Source of the DNA: Salinihabitans flavidus
GTDB lineage: Bacteria; Pseudomonadota; Alphaproteobacteria; Rhodobacterales; Rhodobacteraceae
DNA: 64,000 bases
Direction: 5' to 3'
Assembly: GCF_900110425.1 (NCBI RefSeq)
Contig: NZ_FODS01000001.1
Coordinates: forward strand, 186,001-250,000
Made by a program: the position numbers and the translations under genes
Part shown: positions 16,919 to 26,485 of the stretch, one piece after another
Numbering within the stretch: position 1 is the stretch's first letter
Layout: the number at the start of each line of letters is the position of its first letter
The notes under the pieces: model-generated
Seen by the model: only the letters and a program-made list of their open reading frames with translations
Told to the model about the DNA's origin: nothing
The model's database searches: none

Positions 16919-19426
16919 TCAGCCATCCTTGCGGATGGTTTCATTCTTCGGATCATAAGGGCTGTCACTGGTCACAACCGCATCCCATAGCGTGTCCTGC
17001 ATCTTCACCTGAAGCCTGGTGCCCTCGACCGCCAGATCGGGCCGGATATAGCCCATGCCGATGGATTTCTCGAAGGCGACCGAATAACCGCCGGATGTCA
17101 GGCGCCCCACCCGCGTGCCATCCTCGGTATAAAGCGCCTCGCGGCCCCAGGGGTCGGCATCGCCCGGCCCGTCGATCAGAAGCGTGCAACACTTCGATCG
17201 CACCCCCGTTTCCACCAGCTTCTCCTTGCCGTGAAACGGCTTGTCCAGATCGATGAAACGCGGCAGATCGGCCTCCAGCGGGGTGGCATCGCGGCCCAGC
17301 TCATTGCCGAAGGCGCGATAGCTCTTCTCCTGCCGGAGCCAGTTCTGCGCCCGCGCGCCCACCAGCTTCATGCCATGTTTCTCACCGGCATTTTCCAGCA
17401 GGTCGAAAAGGTAATTCTGCATTTCCACCGGGTGATGCAGCTCCCAGCCCAACTCTCCGGTATAGGCGACGCGGATCGCGTTGACCGGGCACATGCCAAG
17501 CTCGATCTGCCGCGCGGACAGCCACGGGAAGCGCTTGTTGGACAGCGCTGTGCCGGGTTCCGCGTCCTTGATCACCTCATTGAGAACGTCGCGCGATTTC
17601 GGCCCCGCGATGGCGAAAACGCCCCATTGCGTGGTCACGTCCTGCACCTCGATCCGGCCAAACTCCGGCTCCTTGTCGGCAACCGCTGCCCGAAGGTAAT
17701 CGGCGTCATATTCCGTCCAACCGCCCGAGGAGACGAGATAATATTCATCCTCTTTCAGCCGCACGATGGTATATTCGGTGCGCGTCGTGCCATGACTGGT
17801 AAGCGCATAGGTCAGGTTGATCCGCCCCACGCGCGGCAGCTTGTTGCAGGTGAACCAGTCAAGGAACGCGGTGGCGCCCGGCCCCTTGACGACATGCTTG
17901 GTAAAGGCGGTCGCGTCGATCAGGCCCACGCCCTCTCGGATCGCCTTCGCCTCGTCCACGGCGTATTGCCACCAACCGCCCCGGCGAAAACTGCGCGCGT
18001 CGTGATCGAAGTTTTCCGGCGCATCCAGCGGTCCATAGTAGTTCGGACGCTCCCAGCCGTTGACCCATCCGAATTGTGCCCCGCGCGCCTTCTGCCGGTC
18101 ATAGGCCGGTGCGGTGCGCAGCGGGCGGGCGGCAGGGCGCTCTTCATCCGGGTGATGCAGGATATAGACGTGCTCATAGGCCTCTTCGTTCTTGCGCGCC
18201 GCGAACTCCGTCGTCATCCAATTGCTGGAATACCGCTTGGGGTCGAGCGAGGCCATGTCAATCTCTGCCTCACCTTCCACCATCATCTGCGCGAGGTAAT
18301 ACCCTGTTCCGCCGGCCGCCGTGATGCCGAAACTGAACCCTTCGGCAAGCCACATGTTGCGCAGGCCCGGCGCCGGACCGACGAGCGGGTTGCCGTCCGG
18401 CGTATAGCAGATCGGCCCGTTGTAATCATCCTTCAGCCCCACCTCTTCCGACGAGGGGATGCGGTGGATCATCGACATGTATTCCTCTTCGATCCGCTCC
18501 AGATCGAGCGGGAAGAGATCGGCGCGGAAACTTTCCGGCACCCCGTATTCGAAGCGCGCGGGGGCGTTTCGTTCATAGAGGCCGAGAATCCAGCCGCCAC
18601 GCTCTTCACGCACATACCATTTCGCATCCGCATCGCGCAGGACCGGATGCTCCGGGTTGCCCTCCTTGCGCCAGGCCACCAGCGCCGGGTCCGGCTCTGT
18701 CACGATATACTGATGCTCCACCGGGATGGCGGGCATCTTGATGCCCAGAAGTCGCGCGGTGCGCGGAGCGTGGTTGCCGGAGGCGGTGACGACATGTTCG
18801 GCGCTGACGATCACCTGCTCGTCGCTGGGCACAAGGTTGCCGCCCTTTTCCACCATCTTGGTGAGCGTCACGTCCCAGTGGTCACCCTTCCATTCGAATC
18901 CGTCCGCCTGCCATTTGCGTTCGATCGTCGCGCCGTGCTGACGCGCACCCTTGGCCATTGCCATCGTGACATCGGCCGGGTTGATGTAGCCGTCCGTCGG
19001 GTGATAGATCGCGCCTTTCAGATCGTCGCTATGCACCAGCGGCCAACGGTCCTTGATCTGTTGCGGGCTCATCCACTCAAAGGGCACACCGCAGGTTTCA
19101 GCGGTCGTGGCATAGAGCATGAATTCATCCATGCGCGCCTCGCTCTGCGCCATGCGCAGATTGCCCACGACATAGAAGCCGGCGTTAAGCCCGGTCTCCT
19201 CTTCCAGTGTCTTGTAAAAATCGACGGAGTACTTGTGGATATGGGTCGTCGCATAGGACATGTTGAACAGCGGCAGAAGCCCAGCGGCATGCCATGTCGA
19301 TCCGGCGGTCAGTTCATCCCGCTCAATCAGCATGACGTCGGCCCAGCCCGCCCTGGCCAGATGATAGGCAATCGAGGTGCCGATGGCGCCACCGCCGACA
19401 ATCAATGCTTTGACTTGGGTTTTCAT
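16919..19426 (-). CDS. Dimethylglycine/sarcosine dehydrogenase-type FAD and GcvT protein
   Basis: 835 aa. An N-terminal DAO flavoprotein domain (residues 1-370; ALIVGGGAIGTSIAYHLARA) contains GSTWHAAGL, whose His46 aligns with the covalently flavinylated His of dimethylglycine and sarcosine dehydrogenases. A short FAO_M-like linker is followed by GCV_T (about 430-710) and GCV_T_C (about 735-830) aminomethyltransferase domains that bind tetrahydrofolate. The predicted reaction is oxidative N-demethylation of a methylated glycine with transfer of the C1 unit to folate. The start at 19426 (GGGAG 9 nt upstream) opens directly into the FAD motif; a longer frame to 19558 adds unlikely sequence. No other glycine-betaine genes are adjacent. 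Confidence 0.93.
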   Translation of the reverse strand: MKTQVKALIVGGGAIGTSIAYHLARAGWADVMLIERDELTAGSTWHAAGLLPLFNMSYATTHIHKYSVDFYKTLEEETGLNAGFYVVGNLRMAQSEARMDEFMLYATTAETCGVPFEWMSPQQIKDRWPLVHSDDLKGAIYHPTDGYINPADVTMAMAKGARQHGATIERKWQADGFEWKGDHWDVTLTKMVEKGGNLVPSDEQVIVSAEHVVTASGNHAPRTARLLGIKMPAIPVEHQYIVTEPDPALVAWRKEGNPEHPVLRDADAKWYVREERGGWILGLYERNAPARFEYGVPESFRADLFPLDLERIEEEYMSMIHRIPSSEEVGLKDDYNGPICYTPDGNPLVGPAPGLRNMWLAEGFSFGITAAGGTGYYLAQMMVEGEAEIDMASLDPKRYSSNWMTTEFAARKNEEAYEHVYILHHPDEERPAARPLRTAPAYDRQKARGAQFGWVNGWERPNYYGPLDAPENFDHDARSFRRGGWWQYAVDEAKAIREGVGLIDATAFTKHVVKGPGATAFLDWFTCNKLPRVGRINLTYALTSHGTTRTEYTIVRLKEDEYYLVSSGGWTEYDADYLRAAVADKEPEFGRIEVQDVTTQWGVFAIAGPKSRDVLNEVIKDAEPGTALSNKRFPWLSARQIELGMCPVNAIRVAYTGELGWELHHPVEMQNYLFDLLENAGEKHGMKLVGARAQNWLRQEKSYRAFGNELGRDATPLEADLPRFIDLDKPFHGKEKLVETGVRSKCCTLLIDGPGDADPWGREALYTEDGTRVGRLTSGGYSVAFEKSIGMGYIRPDLAVEGTRLQVKMQDTLWDAVVTSDSPYDPKNETIRKDG

Positions 19427-19610
19427 CGCGCCGCGACTCCCTTGAAAGGTGAACTTGCGGCACATTGTCAAAATCGGCGGCGCTGCGCTGTTTTCACCCG
19501 ACTTAAAAAGGCTTGAAACCGACCTGTGAGTCGCCTTTTGGTCCCCCGGAATTTCCACCAGAGTCTACGGGCCGCACGCGGCGGACGCATTCACAGATCA
19601 GGGCAAAACG

Positions 19611-19994
19611 TCAGTCGCCGATGGTGCAGCGCTTCATCGCTCCGACCTGCGTGCAATTTCCGGCTCCAAAGCCCGATACACCGCGCGTTTCACGCCGCAC
19701 CACGGGCTTCGGATCTGGCGGGGCGGGGGGTGTCATCGCGGCGGGCTTTGCCGGTCGGGCTGTCATCACCGGCGCGGGTGGGGCTGGTGTATCCTCCGGC
19801 CCTGTTTCGCCGCTTGCCGTGCTGGCCAGTTCCACAGCCTCGGTCCCCATCGCGTCCATTCGATCCCAAACGCTCCGGCCGTAATCGCGAAGCGTGAAGA
19901 CACCCCCGGCCGCCTGCGCCTGAATCATGAAGTCCGCGCCAACGCTCACGTTCGCGCAGACAATCGCAAAGGGTAGTGCCGCACCGAATCGCAT
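19611..19994 (-). CDS. Small secreted hypothetical protein, Pro/Ala-rich
   Basis: 127 aa, not recognised. MRFGAALPFAIVCANVSVGA looks like a Sec signal peptide. The mature part begins DFMIQAQAAGGVFTLRDYGR, continues with a Pro/Ala-rich linker (about residues 65-95), and ends with two cysteines (GNCTQVGAMKRC) that could form a disulfide. CAGGAGCGGGAAC precedes the ATG. It follows the 50-residue membrane peptide gene by 17 nt, suggesting a two-gene envelope operon. Confidence 0.65.
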   Translation of the reverse strand: MRFGAALPFAIVCANVSVGADFMIQAQAAGGVFTLRDYGRSVWDRMDAMGTEAVELASTASGETGPEDTPAPPAPVMTARPAKPAAMTPPAPPDPKPVVRRETRGVSGFGAGNCTQVGAMKRCTIGD

Positions 19995-20011
19995 GTTCCC
20001 GCTCCTGACTT

Positions 20012-20164
20012 TCAGTACGTCTTGTCAGACGCGATCTGTTCAACGACGACCGTCGGGGTGATCAATGTCGCAACCGGCTCACCTTGTCCGAGGCCGCGCG
20101 CATCGGCCACGGCATAGGCGACAAAGCCAAGTGCCAGCAGTATGAACGGCAAAACCCGGACCAT
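20012..20164 (-). CDS. Single-helix membrane peptide, hypothetical
   Basis: 50 aa, with one helix near the N-terminus (VLPFILLALGFVAYAVA) and a short polar tail ending EQIASDKTY. The start at 20164 has GGTGCCGGAG just upstream; a 63-aa version from 20203 is possible. It lies 17 nt upstream of the secreted Pro-rich protein on the same strand. No family is recognised, and a real gene is inferred from start signal and pairing. Confidence 0.5.
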   Translation of the reverse strand: MVRVLPFILLALGFVAYAVADARGLGQGEPVATLITPTVVVEQIASDKTY

Positions 20165-20358
20165 CTCCGGCACCCCTTTCAAACGGTCGAACCCTTGTTG
20201 CACGGCAAAACCGACCTAAAGGGGCACGAAACCGTGGAAAAAACATGGCGCCAAGTCGCGTCACGCACACCTATGACATCAAAACCACGCATCGTCCGGA
20301 ACAGGAACGGCCCGACATTCGCGATGGCCGCGATTCTCTTGCCCTTGTATCCAATGCC

Positions 20359-20380
20359 TTCGCCGGGCGCACCCGGCGAA
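20359..20380 (-). terminator. Hairpin downstream of thiolase gene
   Basis: Perfect 9-bp stem TTCGCCGGG / CCCGGCGAA with loop CGCA, 40 nt after the thiolase stop on the minus strand. No T-run follows, so a terminator role is likely but not certain. Confidence 0.45.
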
Positions 20381-20419
20381 GAGTGCAGAGAGGCGTATCG
20401 CCGCACCGATCTGAAACGA

Positions 20420-21595
20420 TCACATTCTTTCGATAGCCAGCGCGATCCCTTGGCCGCCACCGATGCACATGGTGATCAGCGCCTTTGATCCACCGATCCG
20501 CTCCAGCTCATACAGCGCCTTTACCGTAAGAATGCAGCCCGTCGCGCCAACCGGATGGCCAAGAGCGATCGCCCCGCCATCGGGGTTCACCTTCGCTGGA
20601 TCGAGACCGAGTGCCTTGTTCACCGCCACTGCTTGCGCGGCAAAAGCCTCATTCGATTCGATCACATCGAAATCGCTGGCGGACAGGCCCGTTTTGGCCA
20701 ACAGGCTTTCCACCGCGGGTACAGGGCCGATCCCCATCACCTCGGGACGAACACCGGCATGGGCATAGCCAATTACACGCGCACGCGGCTTGAGCCCGGC
20801 CTTCTCCGCCGCCTCGGCGCGGGCCAGAACAATCGCCGCCCCGCCATCATTGATGCCCGATGCGTTTCCCGCTGTGACGCGGCCATCTTTCTTGAACACG
20901 GCCTTGAGACCGGCAAGCGCCTCTTCGGTCGTTGCCTTGGGGTGTTCGTCGGTGTCAAAGGCCACGGTGTCGCGCCTGACCTTCACCTCGACGGGCACGA
21001 TCTGCTCCTTGAACCGCCCTTCCTCTATGGCCTTGGCCGCGCGGGTCTGACTTGCAAGGGCGAAGGCGTCCATATCCTCACGGCTGATCTCATGTTCATC
21101 GGCGACATTCTCGGCGGTCACGCCCATATGACCACTGCCAAAGGGGCAGTTGAGCGTGCCAAGCATCATGTCCAGCGTCTTGATGTCCCCCATCTTCGCG
21201 CCCCAACGCTGATCCGGCACGATATAGGGGGCGCGGCTCATGTTTTCCGCACCACCGGCCAGCCCGAAGTCCGCATCGCCCAGCATCAAGGACTGCACCA
21301 CCGAAACAATCGCCTGCGCACCGGAACCACAAAGGCGATTGACGTTCATCGCCGGGACGGTCTCGGGCACGCCTGCCTGCATGGAGGCCACGCGCGACAG
21401 ATACATGTCACGCGGTTCGGTGTTGATCACGTTGCCAAAGACGACATGCCCGATCTGCGCACCCTCCACACCCGACCGCTCAAGCGCCGCGCGCGCCGCT
21501 ACGGCACCAAGCTCGATCGCCGGCGTGCCAACCAGCGCCCCTCCGAATGTGCCGATCGCGGTGCGCGCACCACCGAGAATCACGATATCCGACAT
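20420..21595 (-). CDS. Acetyl-CoA C-acyltransferase (thiolase, BktB/PhaA type)
   Basis: 391 aa. Condenses or cleaves acyl-CoA/acetyl-CoA in fatty-acid or polyhydroxyalkanoate metabolism. The nucleophile Cys89 lies in NVNRLCGSGAQAI, the His in GGAIALGHPVGATG and the second Cys in MCIGGGQG. All catalytic elements are intact. The start at 21595 is preferred over 21601 because AAGGAG then sits 6 nt upstream. No phaB or fad gene is adjacent, so its specific pathway is open. Confidence 0.93.
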   Translation of the reverse strand: MSDIVILGGARTAIGTFGGALVGTPAIELGAVAARAALERSGVEGAQIGHVVFGNVINTEPRDMYLSRVASMQAGVPETVPAMNVNRLCGSGAQAIVSVVQSLMLGDADFGLAGGAENMSRAPYIVPDQRWGAKMGDIKTLDMMLGTLNCPFGSGHMGVTAENVADEHEISREDMDAFALASQTRAAKAIEEGRFKEQIVPVEVKVRRDTVAFDTDEHPKATTEEALAGLKAVFKKDGRVTAGNASGINDGGAAIVLARAEAAEKAGLKPRARVIGYAHAGVRPEVMGIGPVPAVESLLAKTGLSASDFDVIESNEAFAAQAVAVNKALGLDPAKVNPDGGAIALGHPVGATGCILTVKALYELERIGGSKALITMCIGGGQGIALAIERM

Positions 21596-21767
21596 GTCCA
21601 TCTCCTTCAGATGTCTGAGTTGCCCTCATTATGCAGGCGCGGCATCCCCCTGTCAGCCAGAACGTCCCGTCACGACGCGACGCAAGGAAAGGTATACTTC
21701 GGCGCCCGCTTGCCCGCAGCAGGGGAAAGACTGCCGACCCATCGAACCCGCCCGACCCGATCTGCGA

Positions 21768-22499
21768 TCAAGGGGTAAGCGGTTCGCGTCCCCTGTCGCC
21801 CAGAATCCAGCACCTGCGCCCCTCGAACACCGCCGTGGTAAGCGGCCTTCCGAAGCCTGCCCCGCTGTCCAGATTGACGCGGTTGCCCATGTGAACGGGC
21901 CGTCTTTCCGGCGTGTGCCCATGCACGACAAGCCACGGATGTGGCTCTTTGTAATCCAGAAATTCGTCCCTGATCCAAAGCATGTCGTCCTCACTCTGCT
22001 GCTCCAGCGGCAGCCCCGGGCGGATACCGGCATGAACGAACAGAAGTTCCCCGGCCTCCAGATGCGTGGGCAAAGAGTCCATGAAATTGAGATGCGCTTG
22101 CGGGATCACCGCCAGCGCCTCTTTCAGAAGCTGATAATGGCGCATGCCAGCTGGCACTTCTATGCCATAGGATCGCAGCGTTTCCACCCCGCCGATCCGC
22201 TCATGAAGCCATTGATAACCTACAAGGATCTGTGGATCGGTACAGGGAACCTGCCGAAGGAAATAGCTGTAAAGCCGGTCGTGATTGCCGCGCAGCACGG
22301 TCCAGTCACGTCCCGCCGCGACCCCCTGCGACAGCAGCTCGATCACGCCCCGGCTGTCCGGCCCGCGATCCACCAGATCACCAAGGAACACGACCCGCGC
22401 ATCCGCGCCGCTGTCACGCTCGATCCGCGCCAGCGCGTCTTCGAGCATGGCGCGCTGCCCGTGAATGTCTCCCACGGCGTAAATCGGTTTGCCTGTCAT
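21768..22499 (-). CDS. Metallophosphoesterase, PPP-type serine/threonine phosphatase family
   Basis: 243 aa. The PPP signature is complete: VGDIHGQ, GDLVDRGPDS and LRGNHDRL, with later His in VHGHTPE. The family includes protein phosphatases and Ap4A hydrolases. Size and the single-domain layout fit bacterial PrpE/ApaH-like enzymes. The start at 22499 follows AAGGAGCAGAAGGTC. It lies downstream of serA beyond a terminator-like hairpin. Confidence 0.88.
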   Translation of the reverse strand: MTGKPIYAVGDIHGQRAMLEDALARIERDSGADARVVFLGDLVDRGPDSRGVIELLSQGVAAGRDWTVLRGNHDRLYSYFLRQVPCTDPQILVGYQWLHERIGGVETLRSYGIEVPAGMRHYQLLKEALAVIPQAHLNFMDSLPTHLEAGELLFVHAGIRPGLPLEQQSEDDMLWIRDEFLDYKEPHPWLVVHGHTPERRPVHMGNRVNLDSGAGFGRPLTTAVFEGRRCWILGDRGREPLTP

Positions 22500-22544
22500 G
22501 ACCTTCTGCTCCTTTTCGCCTCGCATCGGATCATAAACCGCAAA

Positions 22545-22568
22545 CGCCGCCCCCGACAGGGGACGGCG
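22545..22568 (-). terminator. Intrinsic-type terminator after serA
   Basis: On the minus strand, CGCCG-T-CCCC, loop TGTC, GGGG-G-CGGCG is followed by TTTG, 29 nt downstream of the serA stop. The stem is stable with a single internal mismatch. It lies just upstream of the phosphatase gene and probably separates it from serA. Confidence 0.6.
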
Positions 22569-22596
22569 CGGAATTTCCCGAACAATACCCTTTGTC

Positions 22597-24192
22597 TCAG
22601 GCCACGTCGAATTCCAGCGGCTTGACCTGTTTGAAAAGCCCGGTCTCCTTCAGCTTTCCGACAACATCGGCCGGCACCGCCTCATCGACGTAGAGGAGCG
22701 CAATCGCCTCCCCCCCGGCCGCCGAGCGACCCAGGGTGAAGTTGGCGATGTTCACCCCATTCTCACCCATGGTCCGGCCAAGGATGCCGATAATCCCCGG
22801 CGCGTCCTCATTTGTGGTATAGATCATGTGCGGCCCGACCTCGGCGTCAATGTTGATGCCCTTGATCTGGATGAAGCGCGGCTTGCCGTCCGAGAACACG
22901 GTGCCCCCGATGGACCGTTCGCGCGTGTCGGTGACGACCGTGACCTTGATATAGCCTTCGAAGACACCGGACTTATCCTGATTGGTGGTGGAAATCTTGA
23001 TCCCGCGTTCCTTGGCGGCCACCGGGGCGGAAACCATGTTCACCTCCGGATTGAAGGATTTCATGATGCCCGCCACTGCGGCACAATTCAGCGCCTCCAG
23101 GTTGAGCTGCGCCGCCACCCCGTCATACAGGATATTGATCGCCTTGATCGGCTCATCGGTCATCTGGCCGATGAAGCTGCCCAGATGATCGGCCAGCTTG
23201 ATCCACGGCCCCATCACCTTTGCCTCTTCCGCCGTCACTGACGGCATGTTGAGCGCATTGGTCACGGCCCCGGTAAGCAGAAAGTCCGACATCTGTTCGG
23301 CGACCTGGAGCGCGACATTTTCCTGCGCTTCTGTCGTCGCGGCGCCCAGATGCGGGGTGCAGACCACATTCGGCAGACCGAAAAGCGGGTTTTCCGTTGC
23401 CGGCTCTTGCGAGAACACGTCGAACCCCGCCCCGCCCACATGACCGGACTTGATCAGTTCGGCCAGAGCCGCCTCGTCCACCAATCCGCCGCGCGCGCAG
23501 TTGATGATGCGCACGCCCTTCTTGGTCTTTTCAAGGTTCTCCTTCGACAGGATGTTGCGCGTCTGATCGGTCAGCGGCACATGCAGCGTGATGAAATCGG
23601 CCCGCGCCAAGAGGTCGTCAAGCTCGACCTTCTCCACCCCCATCTTGTCGGCCTTTTCCTGGCCCAGAAAGGGATCATAGGCGATCACCTTCATCTTCAG
23701 GCCGCGCGCCCGGTCACACACGATGCCGCCGATATTGCCCGCGCCGATCACGCCAAGCGTCTTGCCGGTCAGTTCCACGCCCATGAACTTCGACTTTTCC
23801 CATTTGCCCGCCTGGGTGGAGGCGCTGGCCGCCGGGATCTGACGCGCCACGGCGAACATCATCGCAATCGCGTGCTCCGCGGTCGTGATCATGTTGCCGA
23901 ACGGCGTGTTCATCACGATCACGCCCTTCCTGGAGGCCGCCTCCTTGTCCACATTGTCGGTGCCGATACCGGCGCGACCGACCACTTTGAGCCTGTCGGC
24001 CTTCTCAAGAATCGTCGGAGTCACCTTGGTGGCCGAGCGGATGGCGAGACCGTCATACTGACCGATCACCTCGGCCAGCTTGTCCTTGTCCTTGCCCAGA
24101 TCGGGCATGAAATCCACATCAATGCCGCGATCCCGAAAGATCTGCACGGCGGTTTCGGAGAGTTTGTCGGAGACGAGTACTTTAGGAGCCAT
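22597..24192 (-). CDS. serA: D-3-phosphoglycerate dehydrogenase
   Basis: 531 aa, the long SerA form. It oxidises 3-phosphoglycerate to 3-phosphohydroxypyruvate, the first step of serine synthesis. The NAD motif VIGAGNIGGIVCDRARGL (about residue 147), the catalytic Arg/Glu region (INCARGGLVDEAAL) and His in VCTPHLGAATTEA are all present. An intervening domain and a C-terminal ACT domain (HMIYTTNEDAPGIIGILG, about residue 455), which often binds serine for feedback inhibition, follow. It lies 113 nt downstream of serC and is likely co-transcribed. Confidence 0.97.
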   Translation of the reverse strand: MAPKVLVSDKLSETAVQIFRDRGIDVDFMPDLGKDKDKLAEVIGQYDGLAIRSATKVTPTILEKADRLKVVGRAGIGTDNVDKEAASRKGVIVMNTPFGNMITTAEHAIAMMFAVARQIPAASASTQAGKWEKSKFMGVELTGKTLGVIGAGNIGGIVCDRARGLKMKVIAYDPFLGQEKADKMGVEKVELDDLLARADFITLHVPLTDQTRNILSKENLEKTKKGVRIINCARGGLVDEAALAELIKSGHVGGAGFDVFSQEPATENPLFGLPNVVCTPHLGAATTEAQENVALQVAEQMSDFLLTGAVTNALNMPSVTAEEAKVMGPWIKLADHLGSFIGQMTDEPIKAINILYDGVAAQLNLEALNCAAVAGIMKSFNPEVNMVSAPVAAKERGIKISTTNQDKSGVFEGYIKVTVVTDTRERSIGGTVFSDGKPRFIQIKGINIDAEVGPHMIYTTNEDAPGIIGILGRTMGENGVNIANFTLGRSAAGGEAIALLYVDEAVPADVVGKLKETGLFKQVKPLEFDVA

Positions 24193-24250
24193 TGTCGTTA
24201 TTCCTTTGAAATTCCGGGATCAGGGGGCGCGGTGCCGTCCGGCGGCCGCA

Positions 24251-24269
24251 GGGCGGGGAAAACCCGCCC
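24251..24269 (-). terminator. Hairpin in the serC-serA gap
   Basis: On the minus strand GGGCGGG, loop TTTTC, CCCGCCC forms a 7-bp GC stem between the serC stop and serA start. It could attenuate read-through or mark RNA processing. No T-run follows. Confidence 0.35.
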
Positions 24270-24305
24270 ACACGCCATGTGCCGGGCGCCAATCCACCCC
24301 TGTTT

Positions 24306-25451
24306 TCACACCTGTGCGTCGATCTCTTCGTGGAAGGCCCAGTCGATCCATGGCAGCAACGCCTCCACATCGGCGGTTTCCACCGTGCCACCACACCAGA
24401 TCCGCAGACCGGCCGGCGCATCGCGATAGGCGCCGACATCATAGGCCACACCCTCCGCTTCCAGCCGCTTGACCACGGCCTTGGCGAAGGCTGCGCCATC
24501 CTTGATCCGCTCGTCGGTGAACTTCAGGCAAACGGAGGTGTTCGACAGCGTCGCAGGATCCTGCGCCAGAAAATCGATCCAGTCGTTCCGCTTCACGAAA
24601 TCGGCCACCGCCCCGGTATTGGCGTCCGCGCGCCCGATCAGACCCTTCAGGCCGCCGACGGAGCGCGCCCAATCCAGAGCGAAAAGGTAATCTTCCACCG
24701 CAAGCATCGACGGGGTGTTGATCGTCTCGCCCTTGAATACGCCGTCGATCAGCTTGCCCCCCTTGGTCAGGCGAAAGATCTTCGGCAGGGGCCATGCCGG
24801 CGTATAGCTTTCCAGCCGCTCGACCGCCCGGGGGCTGAGGATGAGCATACCATGCGCCGCTTCCCCGCCTAGCACCTTCTGCCAGGAGAAGGTCGTCACG
24901 TCGAGCTTGTCCCAGGGCAGATCCATCGCGAAGGCCGCGGAGGTCGCGTCGCAAATGGTGAGGCCTTCGCGGTCCGCAGGAATCCAGTCGCCATCGGGCA
25001 CGCGCACACCCGACGTCGTCCCGTTCCAGGTGAACACCACGTCATTGGCGAAATCGACCGAGGCGAGATCGACGATCTCGCCATAATCGGCGGTCTTGAC
25101 CACCGCGTCGAGCTTGAGCTGCTTGACCACATCGGTGACCCAGCCCGACCCGAAACTCTCCCAGGCCAGCATTTCTGCGCCGCGCGCGCCGAGCATGTTC
25201 CACATCGCCATTTCCACCGCCCCGGTATCCGAGGCTGGCACGATCCCGATCCGGTAATCAGCCGGTATACCGAGGATCTCGCGTGTGCCTTCGATCGCGG
25301 CCTTGAGCTTGTCCTTGCCGACAGCGGCCCGGTGCGACCGGCCCAGTGTGGCGTCGGCCAGTTTACTCAACTCGAATGTGGGGGGTTTGGCACAGGGGCC
25401 CGAAGAAAAACGCGGGTTGGCCGGCCGCGTTGCCGGTTGTTGCATAGTCAT
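24306..25451 (-). CDS. serC: Phosphoserine aminotransferase
   Basis: 381 aa. Converts 3-phosphohydroxypyruvate and glutamate to phosphoserine and 2-oxoglutarate (PLP enzyme, class V). [11 protein letters not shown] near the N-terminus, the PLP Lys in [17 protein letters not shown] (about residue 196) and the C-terminal [23 protein letters not shown] are typical of the alphaproteobacterial SerC group, which differs from the shorter enterobacterial form. AAGGA lies 8 nt before the ATG. The 5' leader carries a serC-motif-like structure. It is divergent from serB. Confidence 0.96.
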   Translation of the reverse strand: MTMQQPATRPANPRFSSGPCAKPPTFELSKLADATLGRSHRAAVGKDKLKAAIEGTREILGIPADYRIGIVPASDTGAVEMAMWNMLGARGAEMLAWESFGSGWVTDVVKQLKLDAVVKTADYGEIVDLASVDFANDVVFTWNGTTSGVRVPDGDWIPADREGLTICDATSAAFAMDLPWDKLDVTTFSWQKVLGGEAAHGMLILSPRAVERLESYTPAWPLPKIFRLTKGGKLIDGVFKGETINTPSMLAVEDYLFALDWARSVGGLKGLIGRADANTGAVADFVKRNDWIDFLAQDPATLSNTSVCLKFTDERIKDGAAFAKAVVKRLEAEGVAYDVGAYRDAPAGLRIWCGGTVETADVEALLPWIDWAFHEEIDAQV

Positions 25452-25455
25452 TTCT

Positions 25456-25545
25456 GCTATCCTTCCAGATAAACGCCCCTCGTTGGGGAGGGGTGTCCCG
25501 CCGACGGTCTTAGAGGGGGGGCGCGGCTTTCACAAGCCGGAAAAT
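25456..25545 (-). ncRNA. serC leader RNA candidate
   Basis: The minus-strand leader forms two hairpins. The first is CGGCTT with loop GTGA closed by AAGCCG (25524-25539), a 6-bp stem with a GNRA loop. The second is ACACCCCTC with loop CCCAAC closed by GAGGGGCGT (25473-25496), a 9-bp stem with one A-C mismatch, followed by TTTATC and the serC ribosome site. Two successive stems ahead of serC is the layout of the alphaproteobacterial serC RNA motif known from comparative genomics. The assignment is by architecture and position, not by a covariance model. Confidence 0.55.
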
Positions 25546-25609
25546 GGTGCTATCGCGTCGCTTGATCCTTCATTTGCGACTTCACGCGCCGCCTATCGGA
25601 AACTTCCCC

Positions 25610-26485
25610 ATGCACACCATCACACTGCTGACCTCTCCAGACTCCCCGACGCTCGCTCCGGCACTGGTCGACTCGCTGCGCAACGCCTGGGGTGGGGGTG
25701 AGGCGCTTTGGCTGTCCCCCGATGAGGCGGCGGAATTTCCCGTCCCGCGAATGCCCGAAAACTTTCGGGACGTGTGGGCGGATCTTCAGCCCCTTGGCGT
25801 GGATCTCAACATGCAGCCCCGCGAGAATCGCCGTAAATTCATGCTGATTGCCGACATGGACAGCACCATGATCGAACAGGAGTGCATTGACGAACTGGCC
25901 GACATGGCCGGCGTCGGCGCCCATGTGAAAGACGTCACCGCCCGCGCCATGAACGGCGAGCTGGATTTCGAAGGCGCGCTGCTGGAACGGGTCGCCCTTC
26001 TGAAGGGACTGGACGCGGCGGTGATCGACCAAGTTCTGGCGGAGCGCATCAGCGTCATGCCCGGTGGCGCCACGCTTGTGGCAACGATGACGGCGGCTGG
26101 CGCGCATACGGTGCTTGTGTCCGGGGGCTTCACCGCCTTCACCGCCCATGTCGCCGCCACCCTCGGGTTCGACGAGAACCGCGCCAATACACTTCTGATC
26201 GAGGACGGCAAGCTCACCGGAGATGTAGCCCGTCCGATCCTTGGACGTGAGGCGAAGGTTCAAACCCTGACGGAGACTGCCGCGCGATGCGGCCTGCGTC
26301 TCGATCAGGTGATCGCGGTGGGCGACGGGGCCAATGATCTGGGAATGCTGGGGCTGGCAGGCACGGGCGTTGCGCTCCACGCGAAACCCTCGGTCGCGGC
26401 GCAATGCGACATCCGGGTCAATCACGGGGATCTGACGGCGCTTCTCTATCTTCAGGGGTATTCGCGGTCGGAGTTCGCGGGCTGA
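25610..26485 (+). CDS. serB: Phosphoserine phosphatase
   Basis: 291 aa. Hydrolyses phosphoserine to serine, the last step of the pathway. The HAD motif I nucleophile is in LIADMDSTMIEQECIDELA, motif II in TVLVSGGFTAF, and motif III/IV in VIAVGDGANDLGMLGLAG. An N-terminal region of about 75 residues is a SerB-type regulatory extension. The ATG at 25610 starts MHTITLLTSP; an upstream in-frame ATG at 25544 overlaps the serC leader and is not used. It is divergent from serC-serA, completing the serine pathway at one locus. Confidence 0.95.
   Translation: MHTITLLTSPDSPTLAPALVDSLRNAWGGGEALWLSPDEAAEFPVPRMPENFRDVWADLQPLGVDLNMQPRENRRKFMLIADMDSTMIEQECIDELADMAGVGAHVKDVTARAMNGELDFEGALLERVALLKGLDAAVIDQVLAERISVMPGGATLVATMTAAGAHTVLVSGGFTAFTAHVAATLGFDENRANTLLIEDGKLTGDVARPILGREAKVQTLTETAARCGLRLDQVIAVGDGANDLGMLGLAGTGVALHAKPSVAAQCDIRVNHGDLTALLYLQGYSRSEFAG

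Noticed and set aside
17231-19516. 761-codon open frame on the plus strand
   Set aside because: Antisense to the dimethylglycine dehydrogenase-type gene, no start signal, no recognisable motif.
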